Positions 35,753 to 46,128 of a stretch of DNA of 64,000 nucleotides are shown here, one piece after another (positions within the stretch are counted from its first letter, which is position 1; each line of letters begins with the position of its first letter). This DNA comes from Xanthostigma xanthostigma (lineage: Eukaryota; Arthropoda; Insecta; Raphidioptera; Raphidiidae), in NCBI GenBank assembly GCA_963575645.1, contig OY754464.1, positions 61,602,948 through 61,666,947 on the forward strand, given 5' to 3'. A program made the position numbers and the translations under genes. The notes under the pieces are model-generated. The model worked only from the letters and a program-made list of their open reading frames with translations. It searched no databases and was not told the DNA's origin.

Positions 35753-36352
35753 ATTTAAATCTATATAATAAATGCATTTTGAATCAACAAAAGATGAACT
35801 TAAAAATCGGGATATTTCGTTACAAATACACACTTCTCTAGTCTGTTCAATTATTACGGACTAAATGATTAGTATTTAGTTCGTTCACAAAACACATTAT
35901 TTTTCAATCCCTGTAAAAAATATGTTTCCTTGGCTTGTTTGTATACTTTACGATATTAAATGGCTGTTGCAATATTAGCTGTGTAACAGAATCTTATGAA
36001 GTCCTGCAATTTTGATTGCACCAATCGAATAGCGACATAATGCAGAGATAAACAGCACTTTCGAGTTTCTTTATTTGCTATCTTAATGGCATTTATGTTA
36101 TATGATACTGTACTTGTAGAGGTTTAGTAAGTTTATCCTTATTTTAATAATCAAACAACATTTTTACCCACGATAGAACGGAGAAGGTATATGCGTTTAG
36201 GGAGAGAGATTGTTTGTTTGTGTGTGCACTCGAATATCCCAATTCATCTTGAAAACGGTTTGATCAATTCAGATGCGGTTTTCTGCAATGGTTCTTAATG
36301 TAAGAAATCTATAAAAAGTTTAAAATAAAATAAAATTTTTTGAAAAAATCCT

Positions 36353-37350
36353 CGACGGATGTAAACGTTGTATAATTGAAAAAGGATTAAATACATTTTT
36401 AAACCCCCCCGACTAAAAGGAGGTAAGTAACCAAAGAAAATCCGTCGGGGGCTGCCATTCGCTGCCCTGAAATGAACTAAAATAGGTATGTGACTGATTG
36501 AAATCACATTAAATACGTAAATATTGTTCTATTCTTAATTCAGGACAGCGAATGGCAACCCCCGACGGATTATCTTTAGTTATTTATCTCCTTTTAGTCA
36601 GGGGGTTATAAAATTTGATAACACGTCATAAGATCCGCGGACATTATATCCGCGACATTAGATCCGCGACAGTATATCTGCCTGCAAATATATCTGCGAC
36701 AATATATCCGAATAAACCGGGGTGAACGATAAACGGGTATGCGAATTGTAATTTCGGGGTATGCGAATTGTCTCGCAGTGAAACGGGAAGGGGCAAATGT
36801 AGAGTTTTTAAAAAAACAATTCCAGGGTGAACGATAAACGGGTATGCGAATTGTAATTCTGGGGTGAACGATAAAGGGGTACCTATGCGAATTTCTCGCA
36901 GTGAAACGGGAAGGGCCAAATGCGGAGTTTTTAAAAAGACAATTCCGGAGTGAACGATAAACGGGTATGCGAATTGTCTCGTAGTGAAACGGGAAGGGGC
37001 AAATGTAGAGTTTTTAAAAAAATAATTCCGGGGTGAACGATAAACGGGTATGCGAATTGAAATTCCGGGGTGAACGATAAAGGGGTATGCGAATTGTCTT
37101 GAAGTGAAACGGGAAGGGGCAAATGTAGAGTTTTTAAAAAACATTCGGGGGTGAACGATAAACGGGTATGCTATTTCGTTGTCGGTAGTTTTTGCGGATA
37201 TAATTGCATGCAGATATATTGTCGCGGATATATTTGCATGCGGATTTAAAGTCGCGGATATAATGTCGCGGATGTAGTATCCCCGGATAATACGTCGTAG
37301 AACCATAAAATTTTATTTAATCCTTTTCCAATTACAACGTTTACATCCGA
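36353..37350. repeat. Composite foldback locus with three nested inverted repeats and a higher-order tandem core
   Basis: The outer arms (36,353-36,396 and 37,310-37,350) share GACGGATGTAAACGTTGTA with its inverse. A second inverted pair lies at 36,405-36,471 and 36,541-36,606 and centres on CCGTCGGGGGCTGCCATTCG. A third pair (36,630-36,720 and 37,180-37,300) consists of TATCCGCGACA-type 17-18-bp repeats. The core (36,720-37,165) holds seven copies of GTGAACGATA spaced 105, 37, 86, 83, 37 and 81 bp, and four copies of GTGAAACGGGAAGGG. The minus strand stays open for 220 codons (36,644-37,306) because the unit lacks stops in more than one frame, giving repeated FAYPFIVHPG peptides. No known protein family is recognised. 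Confidence 0.85.
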
Positions 37351-38289
37351 GCTGACCCACAAGTTAAAACGTGTTATTTAGATCGGCTTTGAGCTGCATT
37401 AAACGTCAGCACGCTAGTACAAAAAAGCATCCATCACTGTTAAAGACATGCTCGAAAAGTTTACTAAATCTATCACCAGTCAACACCTTTGCCGGCTTTG
37501 ACTCTAAGGGACATAAATATGGTACAGACACATACATGATACACGACACACGGTTTAAGGCAATAGTGACCAGTGTTAGAGTGTATATTGTAGTTTGTTG
37601 TCAACAGTGTTTGAAAAACATTAATAATAAAAACATGATAAACATGGATGTGATTTGTAATTTAATTAACACCCCTGCTCCAATATCTATCCTGTTGAAC
37701 ACCCATTTAAAATGTTCATGCGCCGCCACTGAGGAGAATTCAAAGTGCCATAAAGCTTGTGGGCCTTCGAATGCTTTATCCGTCACTGGTAACATCATCG
37801 ATTCTTTTTCTAGGCACACTCAATTCTCATGGTCATATACAAAATATACCTACTACCTGAAGGGATAGTCAAAAGTACCAATTATTGCACGTTGAATGCA
37901 ACGATCATATTACATAATTTGCATTGCATTCACAGAAGGTTAGTATGCAGTATGTATAATGTATACAACCTACAGATATGTGGTCTCTTCTTCCTTGTCC
38001 TGTATTCTGCTATACATAGTGACCATTATTAATATGGATAACACCGTTCCGGCTATAATAGGGAGATAATGGTCAAATAAAGCCGTTCGAGAGATTCACA
38101 CTAATTGCAACGGCATTAACTTACTTTACGTCTAATTAAAAGTAATTATTATTGTTCATAATTACCGATTGCACTGCATACAAATATATATTATTATTTA
38201 TTGAGTTTAATATGTAAGAAGATGAGCAAACCAATAATAAAATTTCAGACAGTTATGGAAGGGGACAACCTAAATAAACTTTTGACATT

Positions 38290-38500
38290 TGACATATTAT
38301 AATAAATAAAATTTCTGAAATTCTATAAGTAACGCGTGAAACGACTATTTGACAGTTTTTTGTATGGTGAAATAATCTTGGTTCACATGCGTAAAAATTA
38401 ACCAAAGCATACTTGTCAGCTATCTATTTTCTTTTTGACCGATATTCATAACAAAAAAGCAGCTGATTTTTTTTAAATTTTCAAAATATTACCGTAACAT
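38290..38500 (+). repeat. Dispersed repeat family V, fragment (continues at 38,825)
   Basis: It contains ACATATTATAATAAATAAAA, AACGCGTGAAACGA and GCAGCTGATTTTTTT, matching the 5' half of family V. About 325 bp of other sequence follow (38,501-38,824). Confidence 0.65.
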
Positions 38501-38824
38501 CTATTTTAGGGGGGGGGGTCTAAAAACTCGATTTTTTATTGAATTTCCTTATAATAAAACATTTAAATAATGTTGTGTCAACGTTTCAAATCAATCGGAG
38601 CAAAACTCTCAGTCATAGACCTTTAAGTCTCCCCTCGTCTAATACTGCGGAGCGGCAAGAGCTCGGCGCTTGGTGAGTCAGCGCTGAGTGTATAAACGAA
38701 ATTTATATAAGTTTTGGGTATATAAACGCAGAACCTCCTAGATTCTAGAATGAGACGTAAACTTGAACAAAAAGCCGAAGACAATGAAGGTTCTACAGGG
38801 AATGTTTTTTTTTCACCCTTAACA

Positions 38825-39430
38825 AAACATTCTTGTAAAAATAAATAGAATAATAAACCGTTATGAAAAGTATACCATTATTATCCAAAAGATAACGTTA
38901 TAGCATATATATCTTTTGGGCATGCGCCGATATTTCCTAAAAGACAATAGAGCTCTTCATATTTGCATATCAAGCAACCTTCTAAAATTTGGTTTCAATC
39001 CGTTCATCCGTTTGACCTGTATCGTGTTCACAGTAAACAAACGAGCAAACTAACAAAATAAGTTTTTTGGATTCGGGGGGCCTCAAAACGAAAAAATATT
39101 GTAAAATTTTGAAGAGTGAATTTTGACCTAAATTAGTACCATTCCACATTTATGAATTGGAATAGTAAAACAGCATTATAGCACATCTTTTTGCGCACAC
39201 GTTGCTTGTTCTCAAAAACGATAGGGTATACCAAACATCCTCCCAAAGTTTGGTTTCAATCCACTCATCCGTTTGACCCTGTATCGTGTTCACGGACAAA
39301 CAGAGCGAAGACTTTTTCCAAAATATGTTTTTTGAATTCGGGAAACTTCAATGCGAAAAAATATTGCAAAATTTTGAAAAGTGAATTCTGTTCTAAACTA
39401 ATACCATTCCCTACGTCTTGTGATGTTGAA
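38825..39430 (+). repeat. Dispersed repeat family V, two partial copies in tandem
   Basis: The 38,825-39,172 stretch carries CATGCGCCGATATTTCC, CCGTTCATCCGTTTGACCTG and ATTCGGGGGGCCTCAAAACG. A second partial copy (39,173-39,430) repeats CAATCCACTCATCCGTTTGA and a later AATACCATTCCC. Confidence 0.72.
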
Positions 39431-40854
39431 ATGAGAAGGATGTAAGAAAAGACAGTTTTAGGAAAATGTCATTTTGTGTCAATTCGGATGGAAAACCCAC
39501 ATATTATTAAAATTTTGCTTTTTAATAGGTTTTTTAACATTCTGTTTTATTCTCGAATATTGACATGCAATATTTTGGAATAAATTAGATGGATATAGAT
39601 ACTCGACACTCGACGTTTGGAATAGAAAATCCAAACTTACCATAGCATAAAAAATAAATAAAACTTAGCTTCAATGTTTTATTTATAATATTTAATCAGG
39701 GTGTATACCTACTATATTGTCGAAGTAGGTATTAGCTTTATGTATAGCAACAATTTGCCACAATATTTCTCTCTTTCTCTAAATGTTCATTTTCCTTAGC
39801 TACGCGGAAAAATTGGAAAAATCAATCTGCTCATAATATTATTTCTATTTGTAATTCAAGCCGCGAGCCAATTTTGGGCCAGAGTGGTAGCTATTCAAAA
39901 TTTTATAATATTTGAAAAAAAGTAATACAAAATTAATTTTTGGTATTCTTAAAATTATTATGTATTGTATTATAAATATTCCTATCTCGTTCACAATGTA
40001 TAAATAAAAAATATTTTTAATATCGGCACGGTGGTTTATTCACGACATAGGCCAAGGGCGCGTTCAGAGTAAACATTCGAACGTTTTCATTGCAAGCCAC
40101 TTGTTCAGTATTATTTACATCACTCTTCGCTTCTTTACGTCTTTCATACCAGAAATCGTTTTGAAATATTACTTACACATGAGTCAAACCTCTAATAAAA
40201 ATGTTGTTTTTTAAACCTTTCAGACCATATTTTCGTTAATACGCGTTGATTAGCATCCTAACTTAGTCGATATATTTTTTTTCGTCTTAGAAAGAAATGA
40301 ACTCGTACGTACGTACGTACATACACACATACACTTAGTGGATAATTTTCTATGGACATACTACAAATTTCCATATTATATAGAAAATATTCTGCTGCAG
40401 CAGCCCGTGTCCTACAGCTGGCCTTAGACATCAGAAATTAAAATACACCTAAATAAAAGTGAAACCATGTAAATTTGAAATTCCTTATTCTAAACGCGGC
40501 CTGAGAAATGTATGTATAGTCAGGAGCGTACCTAGATTTTTTGGGGCTCTGGGCAAGACCTCATCATTGGGATTCCCTACACTAAATTTTATAAATCTAA
40601 TAAAGCTACTTATTTTCCCAAAATATAACAGTTTCGGGTCGTGCAATTGATAATTCAAAAAAGATGTTATTGATATATACTCTGACGTCACGCTGCGTTT
40701 TGAAAATTCGAAAATAGCGCGTATTTTCTACATTTCTTTTTTATTATTTGTATTTTTGTCAGTGATTAGATTAATAAAATATTCATTACGATATGATCAG
40801 GAACTAAAATATATTTTGACATAAAAACTTAAACCAATTGCATGCATATGACCT

Positions 40855-40882
40855 ATTCTATTCTATTCTATTCTATTCTAAT
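40855..40882. repeat. (TTCTA)n microsatellite
   Basis: About five ATTCT/TTCTA pentamer units in a row. Confidence 0.9.
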
Positions 40883-41180
40883 AGTTTTAATCAGCAGAAC
40901 AACCAGCAGAACAAATTTTGGAGGAAGCTAAAAATTTTTAGCTAGGTTGTTTTCGCGAACGATTTTTAAATTTGTGTGTATTTTTCTTATTCTTTTTTCG
41001 CTACTATGTCGCTAGGACAGTAGTAGAGAAAGGGGAGGTGGACTACTATTTTCGGACTGGTTCCCAAAAATGTTTTCGATCTTTCTGGGGCTCCCCTTCC
41101 GTCTGGTCCCTGGGTACGTGCCCTTGCCTAGTCACGACCCTGCATATAGCTATACTTTTCAGACTTGATGTGTAAGCTTT
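40878..41180 (+). repeat. Dispersed repeat family W, copy 1
   Basis: AATAGTTTTAATCAGCAGAAC and GAGGAAGCTAAAAATTTTTA are the reverse complement of 55,400-55,475. The right end, GGGTACGTGCCCTTGCCTAG, resembles the inverse of GTACCTAGA...GGGCAAGACC at 40,526-40,560, so a larger inverted-end element (40,524-41,150) is possible. Confidence 0.65.
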
Positions 41181-41698
41181 ACTAATATTTATTTTCCGAT
41201 GAAATATAAGACATCCGTATGTAAACAAGCATTATGTTTCGACAAACATAATTTTACGTTCTTATATAAATTTTCATACATACGTAATGATGTGAACACA
41301 CAGTCTGTTTTTATTGTAGATACAAATTATTTCAGACGTTATGCACAGTTGTCTATTAATGTTTATTTTACAGTCAATTTGTATTCTTTGTGCTTATTTG
41401 CTTCTGGTAATTCTGATGAAAGCACAAAACAGGTGACAAACTTTATAATCAAATTAGAATGTCGCGGCCGGAGCTTCGCAATGCATGTGGCAAAAATTGT
41501 TTAAAACTATTAACTACATAATATTAATGTACATAAAATAATTGACTAATATTACACACGGACACTATAAATCTGTGCTCAATAGACAAAACTATTTATA
41601 TAAATAAAATTGTCGACCAATTTTATTTATTTGAAGAGTTCTATTCAGACGTTAATCAAATATTTCAAAACTATTTATGTTGATTTATAAGCCTAGGT

Positions 41699-41965
41699 CA
41701 GAGGTGGCGTACCTTTCTACACCTACGTGCCAATTTTTTTCAAAAAGTCATGACGTGCCGACAAGCAGCCAAAGAAATTTAGTTATCAAAAAAATGAATC
41801 AAACATAGATGAAAAGAATAATTTCGATAATACACTGAGCGCCATGAAACTTTTGGTATTTGTTATTTGGTGATAGTCAATTGTTTTCGGCATCTAGCAT
41901 ATTTTTTTATTTTCCCTATTGCCAACAATAATAATTTGTCACGTGCCATAAGTTCGCCACCCCTG
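41699..41965. mobile_element. hAT-type MITE (CAGAGGTGGCG ends)
   Basis: The 267-bp element begins CAGAGGTGGCGTAC and ends GTTCGCCACCCCTG. The flanking 8-mers GCCTAGGT and GCCAAGGC agree at six positions, as expected for an aged hAT target duplication. CAGRGGTGGCGAAC is a familiar hAT end. Confidence 0.8.
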
Positions 41966-42071
41966 GCCAAGGCCAATTAAATTTCTTTAATGGGTTTATA
42001 TTTACGTGGCTCTCGTACATCGAAAATGAGGTAAAAAATTTATATTTTTCAAGATAATCATTCGAAGTTTT

Positions 42072-42470
42072 CTTTGAAGGAGGTTCAATTATTTTTTTTT
42101 TATTTTTTACTTTTTAGTGGCATTGCAATATATTATTTGCCCTAATAACGTCTTTAACATTTTCTTACTAAACTATCGAAAGAACTGGTGAACCGATTTA
42201 CGTAAAATTTATATAAGACCATCCTTCTATCAAATAGAAAAAGAATCAAAATCGGGTCACAAATGCGGGAGATATGATGTAACATTTATAAAAAAATCTC
42301 CTTTTTTGAAATCCGTTATAAACGACTGAACAGATGAAATATATGAGACCACAATCCGTTAACATTCTGAGCAAATTGGTGCTGAAATGTAAAATCGCTT
42401 AACTCCCCAAAAAATGATGGCTGAAGTAACATTAAAAATAAACAAAATAAACTTGACGAATTGATAACCT
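42072..42470 (+). repeat. Dispersed repeat (GAAGGAGGTTCAATTATTT), copy 2
   Basis: The first 70 bp match 8,742-8,810. The rest contains GAACCGATTTACGTAAAAT and similar sequence typical of decayed retroelement tails. Confidence 0.6.
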
Positions 42471-42541
42471 CTTTTATAAGTCGGTTAATAAATTGGATAA
42501 CAGTTTTAAGAGGTTAATAAAAATTAAAATCTGTTATGGCC

Positions 42542-43125
42542 ATATTCATCGAACGTAAGTAGTTATATATACGGTTCATTTGTTCGTCAGGTAACTATTC
42601 CTCCGAATAAAAAGCGATAATTCAATTCATCAACCATAATTATGTTTACTACAGGTATAAATCTATTCTGTCATACTTCCAGGGTATAAATATTTATTCG
42701 CCTGATAAAATAATAATACCCGCCACGTAGATCATAATACCTAACCTATAAACATGCAGCATTATATCTACACTTTGCTCTTGTGAATTTATTTATATGC
42801 TGTTTACTAATCATTTATGAAGTGTATAGTTGTAAAACATGAAAGTTAGGTAGAAGTTTTGTGTGCAATTGAGTTATGATAAAACATTATTATTACCTAT
42901 GTGAAACTTTTTTTACGTTTACATTAACGCCACCGGTCGGATTTTTGAGTGAACGTCAAAATATTCAACAAAAAAAGCAAGGAATATAGTGCAGTGTATA
43001 TTTATTCTTTAACTAACTTTTCTACCTGATGTTTTGCTTGGTGAATTAAAAGTAAATTTTATTCTAATGAATAAATTTGTTCCTAGATTAGTAACTTCTA
43101 TTTTTAATAGTGTTCAGTGAATATT
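42542..43125 (+). mobile_element. MITE-like element family Q, copy 1
   Basis: Its ends, ATATTCATCGAAC and GTTCAGTGAATAT, are inverted repeats. The interior matches the reverse complement of 52,438-52,954, for example the AGTGCAGTGTATATTTATTC segment against its counterpart there, and the blocks around the GACGTTTAC and CGGTCGGAT motifs. It begins about 115 bp downstream of the Ig3 exon in transcription order. Confidence 0.75.
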
Positions 43126-43239
43126 AATCTCTAACAAATGTATTTTCACAAAAATACACATACTCTGCTGTTAGAGTACCTACCTACAGAGCTGTGATAA
43201 GATTTTTGTTATTGTTAGGCAATAAAATGTAAAACTTAC

Positions 43240-43388
43240 CATATAATCTGATAACTCCATCAGCCCGACCTAGAGAGTTTGTTGATACGCATGTGTAGAT
43301 CCCCAAATCGCGTTTACTGAAATTGTGAATAGTCAGCTGCACCAGCACCTTGTATCCTTCGCGTTTCTCCATTATCATGTGCTTTTTT
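43240..43388 (-). CDS. DIP/lachesin-like Ig protein, exon encoding the second half of Ig domain 3
   Basis: This 149-nt exon completes a GGA codon from the upstream exon and reads KKHMIMEKREGYKVLVQL, then TIHNFSKRDLGIYTCVSTNS, then LGRADGVIRLY. It holds the D-x-G-x-Y-x-C F-strand motif of the Ig fold, an N-glycosylation sequon (NFS) and the NSLG...IRLYE ending that closes Ig3 in DIP/lachesin proteins. The acceptor is ATATTTTTAG and the donor is GTAAGT. It leaves in phase 1 with a G that joins the next exon to make Glu, giving IRLYEI. The frame stays open for a short way into the downstream intron, but the donor and the continuation at 17,547 fix the exon end. An unusually long intron of about 25.7 kb follows. 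Confidence 0.95.
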
Positions 43389-43696
43389 CTAAAAATATAA
43401 TTGCACCAAATTAATGAATGACTATAATAGACTAGGAGCTATGCGTGCATGAGCAAAATATGAATTCGGCCGAATTTTTTTTTGCATAGCTTTGTTTATT
43501 ACATAGTACTGATTACAAAAGTCCACCATGCGCAGTCGCAACCTGTCCAGGTATTGTTTAAAACGAAATAGCAAAATTTTAACATTTTTGCATTTATAAA
43601 ATTTTTTTCGTATTCTTTGAAAAATTTCTAATAAAAATTTATATATGACTTTTTATGTGATTTTGAGTGACTTCAGGTCATTATTTAAACATATTA

Positions 43697-43814
43697 AAAT
43701 AGTATATTGTGCAACTAGTGCGGCAAGTTGTCGATTGCCCACGAAAGCGAAGTTAATTAATTTCGCTTGAGGGGGCAATCGACAATGCCGCACGAGTTGC
43801 ACATACTATTTTTT
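43697..43814. repeat. Long hairpin (family S) in the Ig3 intron
   Basis: The arms GTGCAACTAGTGCGGCAAG and CCGCACGAGTTGCAC, with GTCGATTGCCC paired to GGGCAATCGAC, form an inverted repeat of about 50 bp per arm within the 1-kb intron between the two Ig3 exons. Confidence 0.85.
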
Positions 43815-44024
43815 ATTACGAATTAAATTAAATTAAAATTTTATTACGAATAAAAAAAAATAGAAGTAATAAAAATTAAAAAGTTGAGAATTCAGTTAAA
43901 ATTGTTAAAATTGTCAAGAATAAAAGTCCATAATCGAAAATTTAAACCTCAAATCTGCTTCAAATGACAGTTTGTTTCGTTGACATTAACACCGTTATAA
44001 TTTAATTTTTTTCTCTGAATTTGC

Positions 44025-44165
44025 GTGCGGCAAACAATAATTTCAGTGCAATAAATAAAGTTTCCGCACGCAAAAGAAAATAGCTACTTTTCAACCGTAA
44101 CAGCTTACGCATGCTGTTACGGTTGAAAAAGAGCTATTTTCTTTTCCCGCGTGAGTAATAAAAAA
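44025..44165. repeat. Family S segment with internal hairpin
   Basis: It starts AATTTGCGTGCGGCAAAC. The hairpin at about 44,080-44,155 has arms AGCTACTTTTCAACCGTAAC and GTTACGGTTGAAAAAGAGCT around a GCATGC centre. Confidence 0.75.
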
Positions 44166-44286
44166 TATCATTATTTATGAAAGATATTTTTTTTCGTATA
44201 CTTTAAGCGATCAATAATCAAATCCATGTGTGCGTATTGGTTGGTTATTATTTTTCATACCATTTCTAATTGTTAATTGCTTATTG

Positions 44287-44381
44287 TGCGCGCTTATCGG
44301 TATCCCCTACACTTACGGCGCGTGTGATGGAGAAAGACTGCAATACTTTCAGTGGAATAGTAAATACCGATGAGCGCGTAA
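44287..44381. repeat. Weak inverted repeat in the Ig3 intron
   Basis: GTGCGCGCTTATCGGTAT pairs with ATACCGATGAGCGCGT around about 60 bp. The pairing is short, but it lies only about 45 bp downstream of the donor of the first Ig3 exon. Confidence 0.65.
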
Positions 44382-44423
44382 ATTTAAAATTTAAATCTCT
44401 AATCAGTAAAAGTTATGACGTAC

Positions 44424-44562
44424 CCCTTTATTAAAATTTCTCCTCTGTTTTTGACCCAATAGTTGATTGTGTTTGGAAATGCCTCCACGAAACATTCGAG
44501 CAGCACTTCAGTTCCAAGAGGGGCGCCTAGTAATTGGTTTGGAACTTTGATGGACGGTGCAA
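44424..44562 (-). CDS. DIP/lachesin-like Ig protein, exon encoding the first half of Ig domain 3
   Basis: This 139-nt exon is joined to the previous exon by a split TTT codon, which gives the family signature NFAPSIKVPNQLLGAPLGTE. It continues with VLLECFVEAFPNTINYW, which holds the B-strand cysteine and C-strand tryptophan of a C2-type Ig domain. The phrase FAP-x-I-x-x-PNQL-x-G is characteristic of Ig3 in insect DIP/lachesin proteins. The acceptor is AACTTTGCAG and the donor is GTACGT, less ideal than its neighbours but still GT. The exon leaves in phase 2. Its flanking introns are short: 832 nt upstream, carrying a minisatellite, and 1,035 nt downstream, carrying a large hairpin. No frameshift or stop is present, so the exon looks intact and under coding constraint. 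Confidence 0.95.
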
Positions 44563-44935
44563 CTGCAAAGTTAGATGCAATAATCGATTAATTTTTTCAC
44601 ATTTATATATATTTTTTATTTATTTTGTTTTTCTTCGTGTTTTGAAACACGGAAATACATTTTTTTCAGTTCTTTTTCTCTTTCTTACTTGATATCTATG
44701 AAATTCCAAAAACATTATCCTCATAATATGACTCAAAGTTGAATTTAAACTTTTTTTTATATTTATTATATTACGTTTGAATATGTAGTGTACTTAAATA
44801 TCTAAAAATTACAGTAAAACATTTTTTTTTTTAATTTTTCTGTTGCTGGTTTCCAAAAGGATTGCGCATGTTTTCATCCCCCGACAAAATAATCTTATTA
44901 GCAATTACTGTATTACTATCTTGCTTTGCATACAC

Positions 44936-45184
44936 GACCCCGTAACTATCCCTAAACGCCAACTCCTTTTCACTGCGCAAAAAAACGCCACCGCATCGAC
45001 ACGACCCTGTAATTGTTTTTTAAAGAACTCCCCCCAAACGCCTTCCCCTTTTCACTGTGCAAAAAAACGCCATTGCATCGACACGACCCCGTAATTGTTT
45101 TTTAAAGTAGTCCTCCCAAACGCCTTCTCCTTTTCACTGTGCGAAGAAACGCCATCGCATCGACACGACCCCGTAATTGTTTTT
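44936..45184. repeat. 82-bp minisatellite (three copies) in the Ig2/Ig3 intron
   Basis: The CACTG of CTTTTCACTG recurs at 44,971, 45,053 and 45,135, an exact 82-bp period. Each unit also carries GCATCGACACGACCC and GTAATTGTTTTT. The open frame across it reflects the repeat and not a gene. Confidence 0.92.
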
Positions 45185-45186
45185 AT

Positions 45187-45285
45187 GTCGGAGGGTATTT
45201 TGCCCGTAGGACATTTGGTCAAGATGATATTTTATCGGGGGATATTATGACGGAGGATATTTTGTCGGGGGAACAGGACGTGCAT
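45187..45285. repeat. Degenerate GGAGGATATTTTGTC minisatellite
   Basis: CGGAGGGTATTTTGCC, CGGGGGATATTATGACGG and GGAGGATATTTTGTCGGGGG are variants of one unit of about 20 bp. It directly abuts the 82-bp array. Confidence 0.75.
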
Positions 45286-45394
45286 TACCCCCAAAAAAAC
45301 TAGTTTGCATTTTCATTTGTGTAAAAAAATTAGGTCGCCTGCGTTTGTTATATTTCAGAAAAAAAATATGATGTAATCATATATCTATACTTAC

Positions 45395-45523
45395 AGTTAA
45401 CATTAAGAAGTATCCTTTTACTAACGGCCGGCGGAACGTCGTTGCTTGCTATACAGAGATACGCCCCCATTTGTTTTCGATCTAACTTCAGTAACGTCAA
45501 TGTGTCTCCACTGAAAGTGTCCA
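45395..45523 (-). CDS. DIP/lachesin-like Ig protein, exon encoding the end of Ig domain 2 (first exon seen)
   Basis: This 129-nt exon is the most 5' coding exon that I can recognise. It reads about 42 residues and includes TLTLLKLDRKQMGAYLCIAS followed by a VPPAVSKRILLNVN segment. The GAYLC motif is the F-strand cysteine of an Ig domain, and the VPPAVSKRI stretch is a hallmark of Ig2 in insect Dpr-interacting proteins (DIPs) and lachesin. Family members are extracellular, membrane-anchored recognition proteins of neurons. The acceptor follows TTGTTGCAG and the donor is a perfect GTAAGT. The exon is entered in phase 1 and left in phase 1 (one T carried over), so the frame runs directly into the Ig3 exon. 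The preceding exon, with the other half of Ig2, was not found between here and base 64,000. The family assignment is firm; DIP versus lachesin cannot be settled from this part. Confidence 0.93.
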
Positions 45524-46005
45524 CTGCAACAATGAAACACAGTTATACAAATTACTTTCATAGGCTCAAAATTATCTGAAATATAATATACGGTCTGCTT
45601 TTAATGCAGATCTTCGTTATTTCACAAGATACGATTGACAGTTACTCGGCTTGGATGAGGACATAATGTGAACATATGAGTATTTTCATAGGTGGTGCCA
45701 CTTTCAAGGAAGTCATCATTTTTTTTTTAATGGAAACCTAAATTTTTTTGGCCTATTGGATAGAGCAGAACAAATGCTATGAAAATCATGTGAACCATTT
45801 TTCGATCAAAGTCTTTTCTACCGCGTTTTTATTAACTCGCTTTCTTGTATGTCTGTCCAGGTGAAACTTTGTAATTGATTTTAAATTAACATTCTGATGA
45901 GACAGAGACTTGAAGTTTTTAACGTAACTCAAAATACAAGAAAATACTAAATAGAAGAAAATAATAGGGAAATTTAAAAAATATTAATATGCTGGGTGGC
46001 TACAT

Positions 46006-46128
46006 TAAGGCCTAGCACACATGAAGAGAGTTCAACGCGCGTATACAATTTCTATACAATTGTATAGAAATTGTAAACGCGCGTTGGGCCAACGCGTGTT
46101 GAACGCCTCTCATATAAACTAGGCCTAA
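46006..46128. repeat. Foldback element with palindromic centre
   Basis: The outer ends TTAAGGCCTAG and CTAGGCCTAA are inverse, as are GTTCAACGCGCG and CGCGTGTTGAAC. The centre CAATTTCTATACAATTGTAT is part of a perfect palindrome (46,047-46,074). Confidence 0.87.

Larger units (their letters stand above)
17548..43239 (-). other. Giant intron (about 25.7 kb) of the DIP/lachesin-like gene
   Basis: The interval is bounded by the GTAAGT donor of the Ig3 exon and the TTTTCAG acceptor of the linker exon; exon phases match across it. It is packed with repeats that are listed separately. The stretches between them (17,560-18,450, 19,340-20,100, 21,150-21,880, 22,945-23,510, 23,675-23,995, 25,015-25,600, 26,800-27,330, 27,900-28,590, 29,000-29,880, 30,740-31,410, 33,040-34,075, 35,760-36,350, 37,870-38,290, 39,440-40,870 and 41,180-41,690) are AT-rich and show no coding or RNA gene that I can support. 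DIP-family genes are known for very long introns. Confidence 0.85.

Noticed and set aside
36720..37165. Direct repeats with spacers, CRISPR-like at first glance
   Set aside because: Unit spacing varies from 37 to 105 bp, the spacers are themselves repeated, and the DNA is animal nuclear sequence with spliced exons.
44843..45094. 83-codon plus-strand frame with repeated peptides
   Set aside because: It is the translation of the 82-bp minisatellite within an intron of the opposite-strand gene.
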